64,000 bases of DNA from Synchiropus splendidus (Eukaryota; Chordata; Actinopteri; Syngnathiformes; Callionymidae). The notes beneath the pieces are model-generated. The model was not told the DNA's origin. It saw nothing but the letters and a program-made list of their open reading frames with translations, and did not search any database. This document shows positions 36,323 to 48,160 of the stretch, in pieces (position 1 is the stretch's first letter; each line of letters starts with the position of its first letter). The stretch spans positions 44,185,937 to 44,249,936 of the forward strand of contig NC_071334.1 in the NCBI RefSeq assembly GCF_027744825.2, given 5' to 3'. The translations under genes and the position numbers were made by a program.

Positions 36323-38317
36323 GTAAGTCAAGGAAGTTTCACTTGTAATGAAAGACTTACACACAAAAATGGAGCATTAACACGGGGAGTGGAAGATAAA
36401 ACTCATGTCTTCAAAGTTTTAACAGCTTGCAAACTAATTCAGTGTGTCTTAAACTACCTGCATGTAAAGATCACGAAACTTCAAATGCTTGAGTCACTTC
36501 TTCAAGAGATGCAATGGCCTCCAAATGTATGGGAAACATACCTCAATAAAACTAGGTGGCTTTGTAGGACACGGTGGAATTTCAATATCATCCAGTGATC
36601 TAGTTAGCAGACAGAATATTATAGAATATTGCCATAATATTAACAGTCGGAGAGGGAGAATAATTACACGGTAATATCACTTAAATCATACATCACCAAC
36701 GTTGTTTCCGCTTGGCAGCTCTGCTGCATCATGCTGAAGATCATCCAGCCATCAACCATAAGCTCAGAATGTCTGAAGTAGTTTCAGCTACCAGAGTCTT
36801 TAATGCTGCCATATTAGTTTGGCCAACAATGAAATGCACAAGCGACATCTTCAATGCAGTGCAGACGACCCCGAGAGCTAATTTTAACCGTCCAAGACTC
36901 AAAGAGAAAACTTTAAGGGCAACACAAAGGTCAGTATGTCGGTCAGCAATGAAATAATTAAACTCTAAACAACAACTGTTGGTATAAAGAAAGATGGAGG
37001 GAAAATATATGTTCACTTTATTACATGATAATTTCATTTTTATCCGCAAATTTATTTTTATTTAATTTTATTCTGCATTACAATTGTTCTTAAGGTCAGA
37101 CCAAGGATTTGGGGATTCATAATCCAGCAACAATAAGTAAAAAAAAATACATAAATAAATTGAAGTAAATAAATGACTAATAATAATAAAAAAAACTATT
37201 TTTATTTGAATCCAAATTCAAAATTTCAAAACAGACAACAAATATATTTCTTTTAACATTTGATTTCATACTATTTAATCTCTCTTATTCATCATGACCA
37301 GGATGATACTTTTATTTTGTAGGAAGATGGCAGAGAGGTCTCCGGTTCGACGGACCACTGCAGCAAATTTAACCCCAGTATTTATCCACCAGAGCTGTTA
37401 AGGTTTACTGCAGACTCAACATGCCATTAGACACAGTCACGTAAGCTGCCATCTGGCCAACTCACACATTTATTTAGGCTATCACTGCCAACACGCGTTG
37501 GTGCGTGATTTTATCCACTATATTTTAGTCTGAGACGCCCAGGCTCTTCTCAAAGCGCTCACAACCGCATGAATGTATCATCTCATAATCCAAAAAAAAT
37601 GAGTTGAGCGGCCAGAAGAGGTTAATAAACAAGTAATTTATTCCCACATCCATCCAGTATTGTGGTGTTTTGTCAACACCGAATAACACGCTAATAGTGT
37701 AGCTGTTCTTTTTGTATTGAACTGTTTGGTTTTATTGTTTATGAGTTAGTCAGCCGTCCAAAACGCACATGGAGTAAAAAACAATAAGTGATTGTGTTCT
37801 TTCGTTGAACTCACATTTACTGTCAGTCAAAAATGAGAAATGTATATAAAAAAAAAAAAAACATTGATTCTGTGTACAAAAAATAAGTAGGTAAAATATA
37901 TTTCTTTTAAAACCCTGAAGCGAGAGAAAAGATGAAGTTCTGGCTAAATAATGGAATATTAATATGTGTAATTTTGAAAGAAATTTAAAATGTAAAGAAA
38001 AATGTGTTTATTATTTATTCAATTTAGTGCAACATCATGAATTATGTGGTGAAATATCCAACGTATATTATTTGATCGTAAAGGCCAGCAAAAATAAATA
38101 AATAAATAAATAAATAAAGCAGGTAAATGATAATGAAAATTCAGAAATTACAAATAATATAATGTTACGTAATCAATATGAAACTCAATTGTAAGTCAGT
38201 AAAACAATGACATTACTCAGCAAGACATTACATGCTGCAACTGTGCTTATAACAGACAGACTAGATGTGTTGATGCCGTTGAACCTGGTGACTTTAAATA
38301 AACGTTTGTCTCGACAG
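36323..38317 (+). other. Candidate gdnf intron 1
   Basis: About 2 kb, AT-rich, between the proposed donor at 36323 and the acceptor CGACAG at 38312-38317. It holds an (AAAT)n tract near 38091-38118. Small ORFs around 36.4-36.96 kb have no recognisable motif. Confidence 0.4.
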
Positions 38318-38343
38318 GTTTCTTCGTAGGAACTGAGTCTAAG

Positions 38344-38548
38344 ATGAAGTTATGGGATGTTCTGGCCATGTGTTTGTTGCTCCTGAGCTCTGTTGCTACA
38401 AGGCCTCTCTACCGAAAAAGTCAGCCCGCCAAGAGGACTTTTCAGCCCAGCAGCTACAGTGATTCAGAATCTCAGTCTGTGGAGGACGAGGAGACCACGT
38501 TCCAGCACGCCGACCACAGCCTGCAAGAGCTATCTATGGAAGATCAAT
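38344..38548 (+). CDS. gdnf: gdnf first coding exon (signal peptide and pro-region)
   Basis: The acceptor is TGTCTCGACAG at 38307-38317, then 26 nt of 5' UTR, then the ATG at 38344. The donor is GTAAGG at 38549. The exon encodes residues 1-68 plus one base of Tyr69. MKLWDV and a Leu-rich core are conserved at the start of vertebrate GDNF precursors. The Ser-rich, acidic pro-segment (SYSDSESQSVEDEE) follows. Confidence 0.94.
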
Positions 38549-41500
38549 GTAAGGAGCATGTTTTGACAAACGCTTTTGCTGAGGTGCAGTCAGTGTGAGC
38601 GACCGGTGAATGGGGGATAATTGGCCGTTCAGGGGGTGACGCCATTGGCAGGAAGCAATGTTGCAAACATTAAATAAACGCCATCCAACCATCCCTTTTT
38701 CAAACCACCATGGAAGAAAGTGCTGGCCATAATGCAGACATTGGTTGAAAAAAAAATGTTAGGAATATGAATGATGTTAAGAAACTCATGAAAAGGATGT
38801 TCATGTCAAACACCAACATTGTGGCTATAAAAGATATAACTTGCAATATTCTGACGACGAGTCCAAATCGATGAACAACTTCTGAACTAGCCACCAGAAT
38901 AGTGCAGGTCTTGCGGTGAGCCATGGTTGTCGACATCATTTTATCATACGGTTTGATTTCCAATCTATAAAACTTTCACCACTCAGGTCCATAACTCTCT
39001 TATATAACATCTGGATCTCAGAAAACTTTGGTTTTCCAAAACACAGTAGAGTTTAGAGATTAGACTGCAGACAGGAAGCGGCTTTGTTAGATTTCAATAA
39101 AGGGATGGTGAACTCTCCAAACTGAGCACCTGACCGTTTCTTCAACATGGACAAGAAGAACAAAGGTCACGTCTCTTATGATGAGAGACTGAATAAAGAG
39201 AAGTTCGAGATGTTACTCCATTTAAAGAGTGCTAGACAAACGCCGGTCTGAGGTGGACAGGATGTTGGTCTGACCCTGTCTCTCTCGTGATAGCACCTAC
39301 ACTGCAGCCCTGTTTAAAACCACACATGGAAGATCCAACAGAACAAAGTCAGCAGCTGTCTATTCATTAATCGCCAGCCTAAAAGTTTCTCCATCGTCAC
39401 CACAAAACAATTCCCCCAGTCGGTAACCATGGTATTCAACCAGAACCAGTCTGACTCACTCACTTCTCTGATGCTGGATCAATCTTGTAGTTTCCACCCT
39501 TCCTGAATGAGGGACTCCAGAGTCAGACGGGATATGAGATCTCACCCTGGGTTTGCCCCATGTCTTCCTCCTGCTGAAATGCAGATCTGTAAATTCATCC
39601 TGTGAGTCCTTCAGTTCTGACTCACCAGATGCTTGAGACGCTGGAGACGGAAGACGGACAATGGAATGTGACTAGAGGTGGCTCGCGAAGGGGAGAAAGA
39701 ACAGAAGGTTTTTATATAAGAGAAGTTTATCGAGGTAAGGAGACAAAGGTATGAAATAAGGTTTGACTGACAGGACACTGTTATCCCAGATGAGACTTGA
39801 CCTAGGTTTATGTTAGATACAGCGATCGGTTAAGCCATATCCATCCATCTGACAGGATGATGTTAATTTGTTTTGGTTTTTTTATCTCTCTTGTAGTCGA
39901 GTCATGTGCCCTGAATGAATACCTCACACTGATCATGCTTGAGAAATCCTATTAGAGACTGGGATCAACGGCGGAATGTCGAACTGGCGTGAGCGCGAGG
40001 GCTGTGTTTATCTTCATTTTAACAGAGACAGTGGGCAGGAATTTGTTCTGTTTGGATCAATGTCACACCACTTTGTCGTCACACGAGTGGCCAACCACTG
40101 GATAAGGAATGGAACATTTGGGGAAAATGTTTGACCTGTCGCATCATTTCCCGTCTGTGACATCATCAGACACGCGGGGGAGCCTCACAGCTAAGACAGT
40201 GAAACCAAGGGTCTTTGCACTTACTCAACGTTGGTGATGAAGTTAGCAGACATCTACATTCTTTATGAAGTCATCTGTCAGGAAAATACACGAATAAATA
40301 TAAATATAAATATGAAGTTCTTAGTGATGGGACTTTAACGAGTTAATTACAATTAATTAATTACGTTATTACGATTAATTCATTACAATAGAATAATAAT
40401 AATAATTGAATTTAATTGAATTTAATGGAACAGTTTGCTCTCCAGACAACAGGGAACCTTTGTCAGTGCAGGAGTTCCTGGTCCACTGATCACACTGATG
40501 CACAAGACACATGGCAGCTAGGATGATAACAACAACAACAAACATGGAGGAATCCCTGAACCAAAGCAAACAAAAGCATCTGTTTGCTTTGGTTCAGGGA
40601 GGTTTTTCACTACACAATGACCAGGGTTTCCACTACCCTGAATGGACTTGAAATTCTTATACCATTGAAATTCTTATACAGATATTTTCAAGTCATTAAA
40701 AGAGCTTTAGTTTAAATAAGGTGATATAAAAACATAGAATATAGACACCATCGTGATTTATTGTGCTATTGTCAAACTGATGCAAAATAAACAATATTGT
40801 GTTGTTTAAATGTACGTATAGGTCCAGGTCCATTGATTCAGTAATATAGCAAATTCATTCAAATTGAAAAATGTGGCTTCTTGAGGCAAATATTCTTAGA
40901 CCATTAAACTGCGATTAATTGACTCCAATTAATTAGATATTAATTGGAGTATTAATATATATATATATATATATAGTGGCTAATATATGGATTTTCACAG
41001 GCTAAAGAGCAGCAAAATACTGAGCCTCGGCACAATAAACCAATGAAATTTCATTTACCTTAAAGGGCTCAAAATGGGAGTTTAAGATTTAAGTTCGGAA
41101 CATTGTCGAGTTTGTTTCATGAGTCAGTCTCCTCGCTTTTTTCCAGTTTAGATGTGATCCTCATGCATTTTTAAGCCAGGTGCACCTCTGACCTTTCTAC
41201 AATGCAGACAGCACCACTGTACGTGCGGATGATAGACAGAATGTATGAACAAGATCGTTTTTCTTTCTTAAATTTAGTGGGTGCGGCTAAAATTCCGGTG
41301 CGCTCTATGGTCTGGAATTGGCAGTGAGGAAGGCAGGGGCCACACTGGACAGGTCACCAGTCCCTACAGTGACCAGCACCCGTCTGTCAGTTAGCGTATA
41401 GGCGCTAGAAGTCCTTCCGGTGATTTGCCATATGAGCGCGTCTAAATCAAAGGGCAGGTGTAGTTAAACAGATTGGCCCTGCGTGGCTTGCTATGCGATA

Positions 41501-41967
41501 CATGGCACCAATCAGCCGCCAGATCAGGTGTCATGCGCTCTGTTGGTTGAACAGGTAGCTAGTACGAGATGAGCGTCAGGTATCAGTGCAATGGAGACGG
41601 CGTGTTAACCACAACGCCACCTGCCAGATATCACACACCTCTGCAAACACACCACGGCATGACTGTAACTGGAGAAATTCATTCATTTCGCAGGGACGTG
41701 TCTGCTCTCCTTCATTGTTTCCAGACTTCAGACAGGGAGGGATGTTTCTCTGTAATGGAGCACAGAAGGTTGGTGAGCTGTGCCGCTGCATATTTGGACT
41801 CTGAGAACGCAATGCAGATGAAGGACTTAGAGCCAATGTTCCCTCTAATTTTTCATGTGCCTGAGCAAACACACAAACTCTTCGCTGTGACTTACGACCG
41901 GTTGGTCGGAACCGATCCCGGTCGTAAGTCGGATGTTACTTGTATACATATAAAATAGTCCAATAGA

Positions 41968-42030
<63 letters not shown>

Positions 42031-44785
42031 AAACTGATAAAGCTCGTGAATTTGTCCGTTGTGAGACTGAATTTTGTCCACTTGAGGCCACCGTATTCTG
42101 TGACCCCTCCTCATGGAACAGTGAGTCTGTGTGGATCAGGCTAAAATGAAGAGGGAACGGGTTTCTTTCACTGACGACACTGTTAATTTCCTCATGCCCT
42201 GTGTATTGTAGACCGAAACCAGCGCTGCAACAATTCTCTCTCTTGTTTCTCTCTCTCTCTCCTGTGCGTAAGTCCACCGCCCCAATTGGCTCGCCAATTG
42301 GTACATTTTGACCAACCACGGTTGACTTTAAGAGAAATCAGCTCTTAAACATCAGCCAGCTCCAATAGATAGAGATAGAGAATAATACATTTTTGTTGCG
42401 CAGCGTAGATATTTTTGTGTTCTGAGATCGTATCAGCTGTGCGCAATTGCGCACGCGCGCAGCTGAGAGGGTGCATTGCTTAGAGCCGAAAATCTTCAGA
42501 GGTTCTTTGGAGACTAAAATGACATCCATCAGAACACGAAAATAAACGGTCATGTCGCATCTATTCCGGCGGTGTAATTGCTCAGGTTCCGTCCAGGCTT
42601 TTACCGCTAGTGAGCTAACCCTTACAGCTAGCTTAATGATTCATATTGAAACCAGATGACAGCAGCGCCCACCTCTGACGTGGAGTCAGGTCGATGGCAC
42701 AGGTGTGTGTGTGTGCACTCGCAGTATGACAAAACACAACCCAAAATGGAAATGACAACACCAGCCGACCCGCAGCCTCCTGCTCACCCCGTAGCCTGAC
42801 CTCAAAATCAGGAACAGCAGAAGGACTCTGGAAAGCTCGCTGCATTCCTCGGACTGAAAATGACTCGGATTCTGTAAATAAACTACTATACCGTTGTTAC
42901 CCCACACGGGCTGCGCTGGATAGGAGAAAAAGGAGCTTCACGTGTAGCAATGAAAAGTGGGACAGCTTCAACAGAGCTCTTCCAGCAGAAACTTGATGTG
43001 ACGCTGCGAACCAGGAGTTGGGTTTCACACCTTTGAAAGGTGACCCATCATTACCCAGCATTAATGGAGACCTAATTACTAACCTTCCTGCAGAATCTCT
43101 GTCAACACTAACCAGACACCAGCTTGTCATGTGAAGGGGATCGCATTACAATTTTCCTTCTTTGTCTTCCCGCGTTTCCCTTCAGCGAGTCAGCCTCCTC
43201 CACTGTAACCTATCTTGATCATCCTCCGTGGCCCAGCCGCTTCACCACCTCCATGATCCTCACTGCCAGTCTTCCTTGTGTTCCTTGTGTTCCATGTCCA
43301 TTTGGAAGGACCCCACAACTCTGCATCCTGCTTCACATTCATAGCTCTCAACAATGTGCCCAGTCTGTTGACCAAGTGGTGTAGTTTCACTTTGTCTTTG
43401 GCCCTCAGTACTCACATCAAGACGTTCTTTAATGCAGACTTTTTATTTTCCTCGAAAAGTTGGTACTCATGCATACTAGTATTGAGCGGATGGAGTATAT
43501 AGAGAGCACAGACACTTTGTAATGACAGGTCTTTGACACTGACAATGTTGACACCTTGAAACGGTCAAGAGTATTGTTTTCTTGTCAAGGATTTTTCTTC
43601 TTTAACAAGAAAGTGAAATTTGTGTTTCTGTCTGTATAAGGCAGCCAAACCTTTCGAAAAACAGTAATTTTACAGGTGCGCACATTTTTTGCAACAAATG
43701 ATTTTTTATTGATTGTAGCTACAATCTCACGGGTCAATAATTCCACCTCCATCAAAGACTTCCTACTCATACGACAAATTCCTCTCTGTTGACAAAGTCA
43801 AATGAACTGCAACTGAAACGCGACCAGCTCAAAACCGGGGCCAGAACAATCCGAAATGTTATTAGATTTAAAACATAGGACAAAAGCAGGAAACAAGACA
43901 GGAGGATCCGGTGGAGAAACATGCTCGCTGCAGTAAGGCTTCCTATTGATCCGGCAGGTCTCAGTTGGAACACATTTGATATTGAATGTTTAACTCTTGC
44001 CACATCTCACTAGCCCGAAACTTTGGAATTAGTTATGCTCAGTAAAATGCCTGGCTCAAATTCGGATCCAGGTCTTTATGTCCACATCTGGAGAGAATGA
44101 AATGAAAATAAAGTTTGGTTATTTGGAAAAATGAATGTATTGATGTATTGACGGATGACATTTTTTCCACTGAAATCGAATGTCTCAGAGCACATCCACA
44201 TTGTAGCATTTGCTTGGTCTTTCAGACGACATGGCTGGGCCCGATCCGGAGCAGTTTGACGACGTGATGGATTTTATCGAGGCAACAATCGGCAGACTTA
44301 AAAGATCATCCGAAACCGGCGGGCGTTCGAAAGGCCGAAGAGAGCAGCGGCAGAGAGGAGCAGCAAACACCAGAGACTCGCGAGGAGAGGCCAGAGGACA
44401 CGGCCAGAAGAGGCGAAATCGAGGGAAAGGGGGAGGCAGAGGAGGCAAAGGCAGCCGAGATGACAGAGGCAGAGAAAGGATATCTGTGCAGAGTCGGGGG
44501 TGTCTGCTGAAGGAAGTTCACCTCAATGTCACAGACTTGGGGCTTGGCTATCAGACTAAAGAGGAGCTTATCTTCCGGTACTGCAGCGGACCATGCGTGG
44601 AGGCCGAGACCAACTACGACAAGATCCTCAACAACCTCACTCACAACAAGAAACTGGTCAAGGACAAGCCGTCGCGCACCTGCTGTCGACCCATCGCGTT
44701 TGACGATGACTTGTCTTTTTTGGACGACAATGTCGTCTATCACACACTGAAGAAACATTCTGCCAGGAAGTGCGGCTGCGTCTGA
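38344..44785 (+). CDS. gdnf: Glial cell line-derived neurotrophic factor, two coding exons
   Basis: Exons 38344-38548 and 44226-44785 join in frame (CAA T|AC GAC) to give 254 residues. GDNF is a secreted homodimeric TGF-beta-superfamily ligand that binds GFR-alpha1 and signals through RET. It supports enteric neuron, kidney, motor neuron and dopaminergic neuron development. Visible parts are a signal peptide (MKLWDVLAMCLLLLSSVA, 1-18), a pro-region with FDDVMDFIEATI (79-90), a furin site RLKR (92-95), a basic Arg/Gly-rich segment (about 102-160) and the cystine-knot domain with seven cysteines at 161, 188, 192, 221, 222, 251 and 253. The spacing 26-3-28-0-28-1 is exactly that of the GDNF family. 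N-glycosylation sequons lie at Asn169 (NVT) and Asn205 (NLT). Teleosts may carry two gdnf paralogues; I cannot tell which this is. Confidence 0.96.
40322..40955 (+). repeat. Family B DNA repeat, long copy, left end intact
   Basis: It begins TAGTGATGGGACTTTAACG and continues with GTTAATTAC/GATTAATT runs. It contains, in reverse orientation, the segments also found at about 1010-1400 and 23884-24010, and ends near ACCATTAAACTGCGATTAAT. The short complete relative at 52587-52851 defines both ends of the family. The right end here runs into an (AT)n tract. Confidence 0.65.
40954..40974. repeat. Short (AT)n microsatellite
   Basis: About ten AT units at the junction between the family-B repeat and the following foldback-type repeat. 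Confidence 0.9.
40975..41335. repeat. Diverged copy of the foldback DNA repeat
   Basis: It shares GTGGCT.ATATATGGATTTT.ACAGG and TAAAG.GCTCAAAATG with 23240-23335, and ends with GTGCGCTCTATGGTCTGGAA, which resembles the complement of the other copy's left end. Boundaries are approximate. Confidence 0.5.
41826..42486. mobile_element. hAT-like non-autonomous element with perfect 8-bp target duplication
   Basis: Body 41834-42478 (645 bp). It starts CAATGTTCCCTCTAA and ends AGAGGGTGCATTG, an imperfect inverted repeat. CTTAGAGC flanks both sides without mismatch (41826-41833, 42479-42486). Inside are a 13-bp-arm inverted repeat (41889-41901 / 41918-41930), an (AT)n tract (41971-42027) and the 16-bp palindrome GTGCGCAATTGCGCAC (42439-42454). 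No transposase is encoded. It lies in the gdnf intron. Confidence 0.85.
41971..42027. repeat. (AT)n microsatellite, about 57 bp
   Basis: Uninterrupted AT dinucleotides inside the hAT-like element, so its growth followed or accompanied the insertion. Confidence 0.95.
44226..44785 (+). CDS. gdnf: gdnf second coding exon (rest of pro-region and mature ligand)
   Basis: The acceptor TCTTTCAG ends at 44225 and the stop TGA is at 44783-44785. The exon encodes YDMAGPDPEQFDDVMDF, the furin site RLKR, then the mature ligand ending HSARKCGCV. Conserved blocks are NVTDLGLGY, TKEELIFRYCSG, RPIAFDDDLSFLDDN and the paired CC before RPIAF. The Arg/Gly-rich segment before the first cysteine is about 65 residues long after the furin site, versus roughly 40 in mammals. 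Confidence 0.97.
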
Positions 44786-47700
44786 GCAGGACACCTGACC
44801 CGGACAACGATAACGCACTTGTTCAGGACAGTCAGTCAGTCAGTCGCTCACTGTGTTCCCAACCAAAACACTGCACGGCAAATGTTTGGCTGTCCATTGC
44901 CCGGTTTTCAAACACAGACTGAATACTGTTACATTTCCTCTTCCGCTCTAAGGCAAGACAAGATTCTGTGCAACTGTTGTATTGATATCTTCTCTTTGAT
45001 TTCCAGGTGATCAGAGACCTTTAAGGAAGGTACTCTTCTGTCTCGTCTGGATATTTGAGATGACCTGACCCATATATATATATATATAAATATATATAAG
45101 CATATAAATATATATATATGTGTGTGTGTAAGAGGTATATTTATTAAGATGGAATTAACTTATTGTTATTTATTACAGTCCATTTAATTTTTTTGTTTTT
45201 ATTTATTTAAAAGCTTTGTCCGGGAAGGTGCCAAGTGACGCATTTTCTCAAACAAGATTTCAATTGCTTGATATCTTCAAGCTAAAGTGGCTATGTTTGC
45301 TCGGACAACCGCATTCCAACTGTCTGTTGTTTTCCATTTACAGTTTACATTTACTCAATTCTCCACCTAGCAGACTGGACTGAAGCTGGAAGTGTCCCCA
45401 GAAATACATTTCCAGTGAAGGTCATGTCGCGTAATGAATACAAAAACATTTACAATCGAGCACGTTGCCCCTTGGCGTCATGAGGTCAATTTGTAGTCAA
45501 GTCAGTACTAGTCCTGATAAACACCAATATAGCCAGTCAAGATGATGAGCTCAAGGTTCCACGAGGAGTAATGGAGAATGGCATCAAGCTAGGTCAAAGA
45601 ATGATGGCCATCCGTCTCCATTATTCAGTGTCTACTACACCTAAAATTCAACCATCAAAAATGGCTGATATGATCGCGTAGCTCTGAGGTCCGTTTAAAG
45701 ACGTAATGCCAAGTAATGCAGCGTCGCTTACAGAGCTGACATATAGAGCCGCTCTTCAGGCGTCAAGACGACACTTTGGACTAGAGAGTATTTATAACCC
45801 TAAATAAACTACTGATTCATTTGTGTATTTGCAGCATATTGGCCAGTAATGAAGCCATTCTAAAGTATTGACAGACTGGATTTTACCGTGGAATAGTCAG
45901 CGGAAGCTCACCATAGTCGCCCAGTAGTAACCATAAACAAGCAAGTCATGAGTTTATCAACGGTTAACACGTGTTCCCCAGTCTAAAGCGTGACCCAAAC
46001 TGGAACATCTGCAGGTGACACCACGTGCACGCCATCGTTTCCACCACCATCCAGGAGAGCTCACGTCAACACTTCAATCAAAGTATTGTCGCACTCTGAA
46101 TGGGGTCAATTTTCAGTCATTGTTTATGCCAGCGTCCAGGCGAACGTAGCCACTGACAACTCCAGCTATCTCAGTCTTCTATCATCAGCGATCAAGTTGA
46201 TCCAGAAAGGAGGAGGAGTAGGAGGAGGAGGGGACCAAAGCATGTTTTTGTTGGTTTTGGAGTATTTAAAAAAAAAAAGGCTGTTTTTTTTTCAACTTGT
46301 GTTTTCTACTTTGCTCTGTTTGCTTTCGGGACTCCATCATGTGAACATGCTAAAATATTTGGGATTTTAAAACGTTGCTCTTTACTGGCACCAGATGAAT
46401 CTACTGGACTCAAAAGCATTGACATCTCATTGTGTGTTTACTGAGAGACTTTGGTTCATTTTTTCACAATAAGACCCAACAAAATAGCTGGTACCAGGAC
46501 AAACCTGGAACCGAACAGACGTGTGGCCTCACAGCACCTTCAGGTGCTTTTCATGATCCATCCCTTGAGTCATTGAGCACAGAAGCTGCTGGAATCCCAT
46601 TCCATCGGCGTTCGTTACCCGAAACCTCCATCTGGCCCGTCTTTGACAACAGCGGCAGCGCCAGACTTTGCAGCGCTATCTTCTTATCTCTCTCGTCTCC
46701 AACTGACCGGAATATACTCCGCTCTCAACAGCATTTTAGGTGAAATACAACTCACTCTTCAATGAAAATAACTCGATCTGAATGACTGCACTGATGCGAG
46801 ACAGATCGTAAACGTGCATATTGTCAACATTTAACAGATTGAAATAATATCGTCTCGGTTAAAAACAGGCACTGCGCCAATCACAATGAGGCAATGATGT
46901 CAAACTTGGAAAGCGAAACAAAATCTCTCGGTTGTCATCAAGTGACTTGCGGCGCTAAAAATAGAACAGCTGGAGTTGTTGGTATTTAACAGTAGCCCAA
47001 AATAAAAGCTCCTTTTCCTGAGTGATGGAAGATGGGTCTTGAAATCAATTGGGGAAACGGAGCGGGACGTTTAGCCAGTGAGAGGAAAAACTTTAGTCAT
47101 CACCGGATTTTACTGAAATCAAAGCAGCTCTGTCATCTGTGAGAGACTTGGGTCAGAGGCCACAGGCCAGTGGAAGAGATTCTTAAAAGGATCTCACCTT
47201 CATTGCCACTCTATTTTACCCAATGAGATTGGGGAATAACAAGGAACTTGTCGGTCGATGTTGGTAGAGTCCATCTTTGGCCCAAGTCTGAGGTTAAATA
47301 AATAGAATTCGACCTACTTACTATCGTTCCGCTCACGACGGAAAGACAGTGGAAAAACAATTAAGCAAAGGCAACTAACAAAAGACTGACTAATGTAACA
47401 GCTGCCATTGTGTTATTGTGGCGGATACACAAAGCATGTTTTGAAATGTTCCATGCTTTCAACATGCAATAACGTGTCCAGACTAGCTTCCCACAAATAC
47501 CGATAATATACATGCGAGTTGAGAGAAGACTCTTGGAATCCGTGTGGTTGTGCCGTGGCAGACCACAATAGATAAGGGGAGGCATTTACGTGCAACAAAG
47601 ACAGACCTTCAGCGCAGGTCTTGATGTTAACACGGATTAGGGACCAAGGTATCTGTGCCCACCCGACAACAAGCAAGCGAGCCAGCTTTACACTGTAATC

Positions 47701-48160
47701 CCCCCCGCACACAGAACAAATCCACAGCATCAAGATGAATTTAGGCCAAGCACTCGACACGGAGTGAAGGAAAAACTATGGCTTTTATCAGAGCATACCT
47801 CATCAATTGGATCATCTTTACAACCGATTCATGTGTAAGCCTTTCCAGATGAGAATGTGCTGTTAGGAGACTTCCCAGAAGCCCCGGAGCGTCTCACTGC
47901 TCTCTGATAGCAAGTGTTTAGGTGTGTAAACAGTGACCGTTGAGCCTCTTTGACTGACTAACAAAAAATGAAGTGAAGGAATGCTCAGTGTTATTTTCAA
48001 ACAAAGGGTTTCAGTTTTATTTGAGTTAGAAGCTCTGTGGGAAATAAGACAACCAATCATGTCACGTGTTACCGAACCAAAGCTCCTCTGCGAAATTTAT
48101 TTTTGTATGATATTCATTTTATAACTTTTTACGGAATAAAACTTGTTTCTACTAAACAGG
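44786..48160 (+). other. gdnf: Probable long gdnf 3' UTR
   Basis: No gene is recognised here. AT-rich blocks (TATATA near 45071-45129, several ATTTA) follow the stop. Possible poly(A) signals AATAAA lie at 45803, 47001 and 48135. The last, followed by a T-rich stretch, would give a 3.4-kb 3' UTR, and long 3' UTRs are known for mammalian GDNF. The actual end is not determined. Confidence 0.4.
48135..48140 (+). terminator. Candidate distal gdnf poly(A) signal
   Basis: AATAAA in the context ACGGAATAAAACTTGTTTCT, the most typical-looking signal between gdnf and wdr70 on the plus strand. Proximal alternatives exist at 45803 and 47001. Confidence 0.35.

Larger units (their letters stand above)
38549..44225 (+). 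other. gdnf intron between coding exons, 5.7 kb, repeat-rich
   Basis: It holds a family-B repeat (40322-40955), an (AT)n tract, a foldback relative (40975-41335) and a complete hAT-like element (41834-42478). The rest (38.6-40.3 and 42.5-44.2 kb) shows no recognisable exon. Confidence 0.8.

Noticed and set aside
38549..38598. Extension of the gdnf first coding exon to a stop at 38598
   Set aside because: The frame past 38548 is intronic. A consensus donor GTAAGG at 38549 joins in frame to the GDNF exon at 44226.
41845..42114. Minus-strand ORF with a long Tyr-Ile repeat
   Set aside because: It is the translation of the (AT)n microsatellite and not a protein.
44185..44818. Minus-strand ORFs opposite gdnf exon 2
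   Set aside because: They are antisense shadows of a GC-rich coding exon and show no motifs.
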